Shown here: piece after piece, positions 6,206 through 6,979 of the stretch | Layout of the letters: each line of letters opens with the position of its first letter | Position numbering within the stretch: the stretch's first letter is position 1 | Source: Promethearchaeia archaeon | GTDB taxonomy: Archaea; Asgardarchaeota; Lokiarchaeia; Sigyniarchaeales; SOKP01 | Length of the DNA stretch: 6,979 nt | Direction: 5' to 3' | NCBI GenBank assembly: GCA_029856295.1 | Contig: JAHQWS010000128.1 | Span: forward strand, 1 to 6,979 | Notes under the pieces: generated by a model | What the model saw: only the letters and a program-made list of their open reading frames with translations | What the model was told of the DNA's origin: nothing | Database searches by the model: none | Position numbers and translations under genes: made by a program

Positions 6206-6784
6206 ATGACAATCGAAATAGACGATAGCGGTACTGGTGATCTAATCGGAGATGCTTTCATTGGCTTTTTAAGAAAAGAAACAGAAGAACTAATAATTAA
6301 GACACTTCCATTAGAGCTTTTCCAAAATGAAAATTGGAATAATAAAAAGCCTTATGAAGTAGTTGTTGATTTAGTCAAGGATGGTTTAACAGAATTAAAA
6401 TTTGAAAAAGATAAAGAAAAAATTCTTTTATGTCGTGGAGATATTTTTGACCAAGTAAGAACTTATTTTGATGAAAATGGTATTAAGTTTGAACCTGCCA
6501 TTATCGAAGGTAAATTACAAGATGCCGTAGAAGGAAAATTAGTAGAACATCTTCGAGAATTGGGAGTTAGATCAAATAAATTAACGAAAAAATCCGGGGC
6601 AAAAAGATACTTCATCCTATTTAACTGGGTTGCCAGAGATTTTTATAATCGAGAGAAACTCGTAAAAAATGGTTTTAAGCGTTGGAAAACTGTTTGGCGT
6701 GAAAAAGCTATTGAAAAATTCGAAATAAATAAGAAAGAAAGACATAAAACAAGAAAGAATCATAATATCAATAAACCAAGTTAA
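6206..6784 (+). CDS. Unrecognised protein with RNase H-like fold organisation
   Basis: The 192-residue protein has no family name that I recognise. Its secondary-structure order, read by eye, is strand MTIEIDDSGTGD (D6, D7), strand DAFIGFLR, strand ELIIKTLPLE, helix ~50-65, strand KILLCRGD (D79), helix DQVRTYFDENG, strand FEPAIIEG (E101), then helix LQDAVEGKLVEHLREL (D106, E109). An acidic pair in strand 1, an acid at the end of strand 4 and acids around strand 5 and the last helix resemble the RNase H/RuvC nuclease plan. This is inference only; a non-catalytic member is possible. The C-terminal ~60 residues are strongly basic (KKSGAKR, FKRWKTVWREK, KKERHKTRKNH), as in a nucleic-acid-binding tail. 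ATG 6206 is chosen because the first strand starts right after it and no earlier in-frame start fits. It lies 68 bp after the flavodoxin-ferredoxin gene and ends 16 bp from the convergent zinc-ribbon gene. Confidence 0.8.
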   Translation: MTIEIDDSGTGDLIGDAFIGFLRKETEELIIKTLPLELFQNENWNNKKPYEVVVDLVKDGLTELKFEKDKEKILLCRGDIFDQVRTYFDENGIKFEPAIIEGKLQDAVEGKLVEHLRELGVRSNKLTKKSGAKRYFILFNWVARDFYNREKLVKNGFKRWKTVWREKAIEKFEINKKERHKTRKNHNINKPS

Positions 6785-6800
6785 AACAACCCATTTTATT

Positions 6801-6979
6801 TTACTTTAGCTTAGTTCCACATTCTGTACAGATTTTTGTACCTGGTTGTAAGATGGTTCCACAAGCAAAACAAATTCTTTTATCACCGAGATCTTCTCCT
6901 TCCTTCGAAGGTCCTCCTTTAGGTTTCTTGTACATATTTATATCTACTTCCTTACTCAATTTTTCTATTTTTTCCACAT
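6801..6979 (-). CDS. Small zinc-ribbon protein, partial at the right edge
   Basis: The minus-strand frame is open from the window edge to TAA at 6801-6803 and encodes at least 58 residues. The C-terminal half is a zinc ribbon, ICFACGTILQPGTKICTEC, with two CxxC pairs (Cys 36, 39, 50 and 53 counted from the first complete codon). Before it lies a Gly-, Pro- and Lys-rich linker (YKKPKGGPSKEGEDLGDK). The first visible codon is GTG (6975-6977), which could be a start, and an internal ATG lies 14 codons later. The gene may equally continue left of its visible part, beyond the window. Short zinc ribbons of this double-CxxC type are common in archaea, in nucleic-acid or protein interaction roles; no specific function can be assigned. 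Confidence 0.75.
   Translation of the reverse strand, partial: VEKIEKLSKEVDINMYKKPKGGPSKEGEDLGDKRICFACGTILQPGTKICTECGTKLK

Overview
This AT-rich window most likely comes from an Asgard archaeon of the Lokiarchaeota type. Three things point there. A selenophosphate synthetase gene (selD) has an in-frame UGA at the active-site selenocysteine position. The 3' untranslated region of that gene carries a SECIS element with eukaryote-type motifs (AUGA, apical AAA, UGA). Several promoters look archaeal, with TATA boxes about 26 bp upstream of apparently leaderless starts. The taxonomic call is inference; no ribosomal or other strong marker gene lies in the window.

Layout, left to right. 1-1086 (+) is the 3' part of an unrecognised, mostly helical protein with a probable winged-helix segment and a beta-rich C-terminal domain. 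1231-2259 (+) is selD read through UGA at 1282-1284. A conventional gene caller would stop there and report a truncated gene beginning at TTG 1336. 2261-2331 holds the proposed SECIS, folded as a three-way junction. Three minus-strand genes follow: a CPBP-family membrane protease-like protein (2377-3105), a stand-alone CinA N-terminal/MoCF-fold protein (3160-3954) and a URO-D-superfamily methyltransferase-like protein (4040-5218). A compact divergent promoter region (5219-5279) separates the last of these from a plus-strand flavodoxin-ferredoxin fusion (5280-6137). Next is an unrecognised protein with RNase H-like organisation (6206-6784, +). A convergent zinc-ribbon gene (6801 to the right edge, -) runs out of the window.

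How the genes work together. SelD makes selenophosphate for selenocysteine synthesis. Because SelD itself needs selenocysteine here, the gene depends on the pathway it feeds. The URO-D-like protein and the flavodoxin-ferredoxin protein are divergently transcribed from one short intergenic region. They could form a redox/methyl-transfer pair, but that rests on position and family knowledge only. The three minus-strand genes are spaced 54 and 85 bp apart and may be partly co-transcribed, although cinA seems to have its own promoter. No mobile element, CRISPR array, tRNA or rRNA was seen, and no gene-free stretch exceeds about 150 bp. The main point of interest is the selD-SECIS unit.
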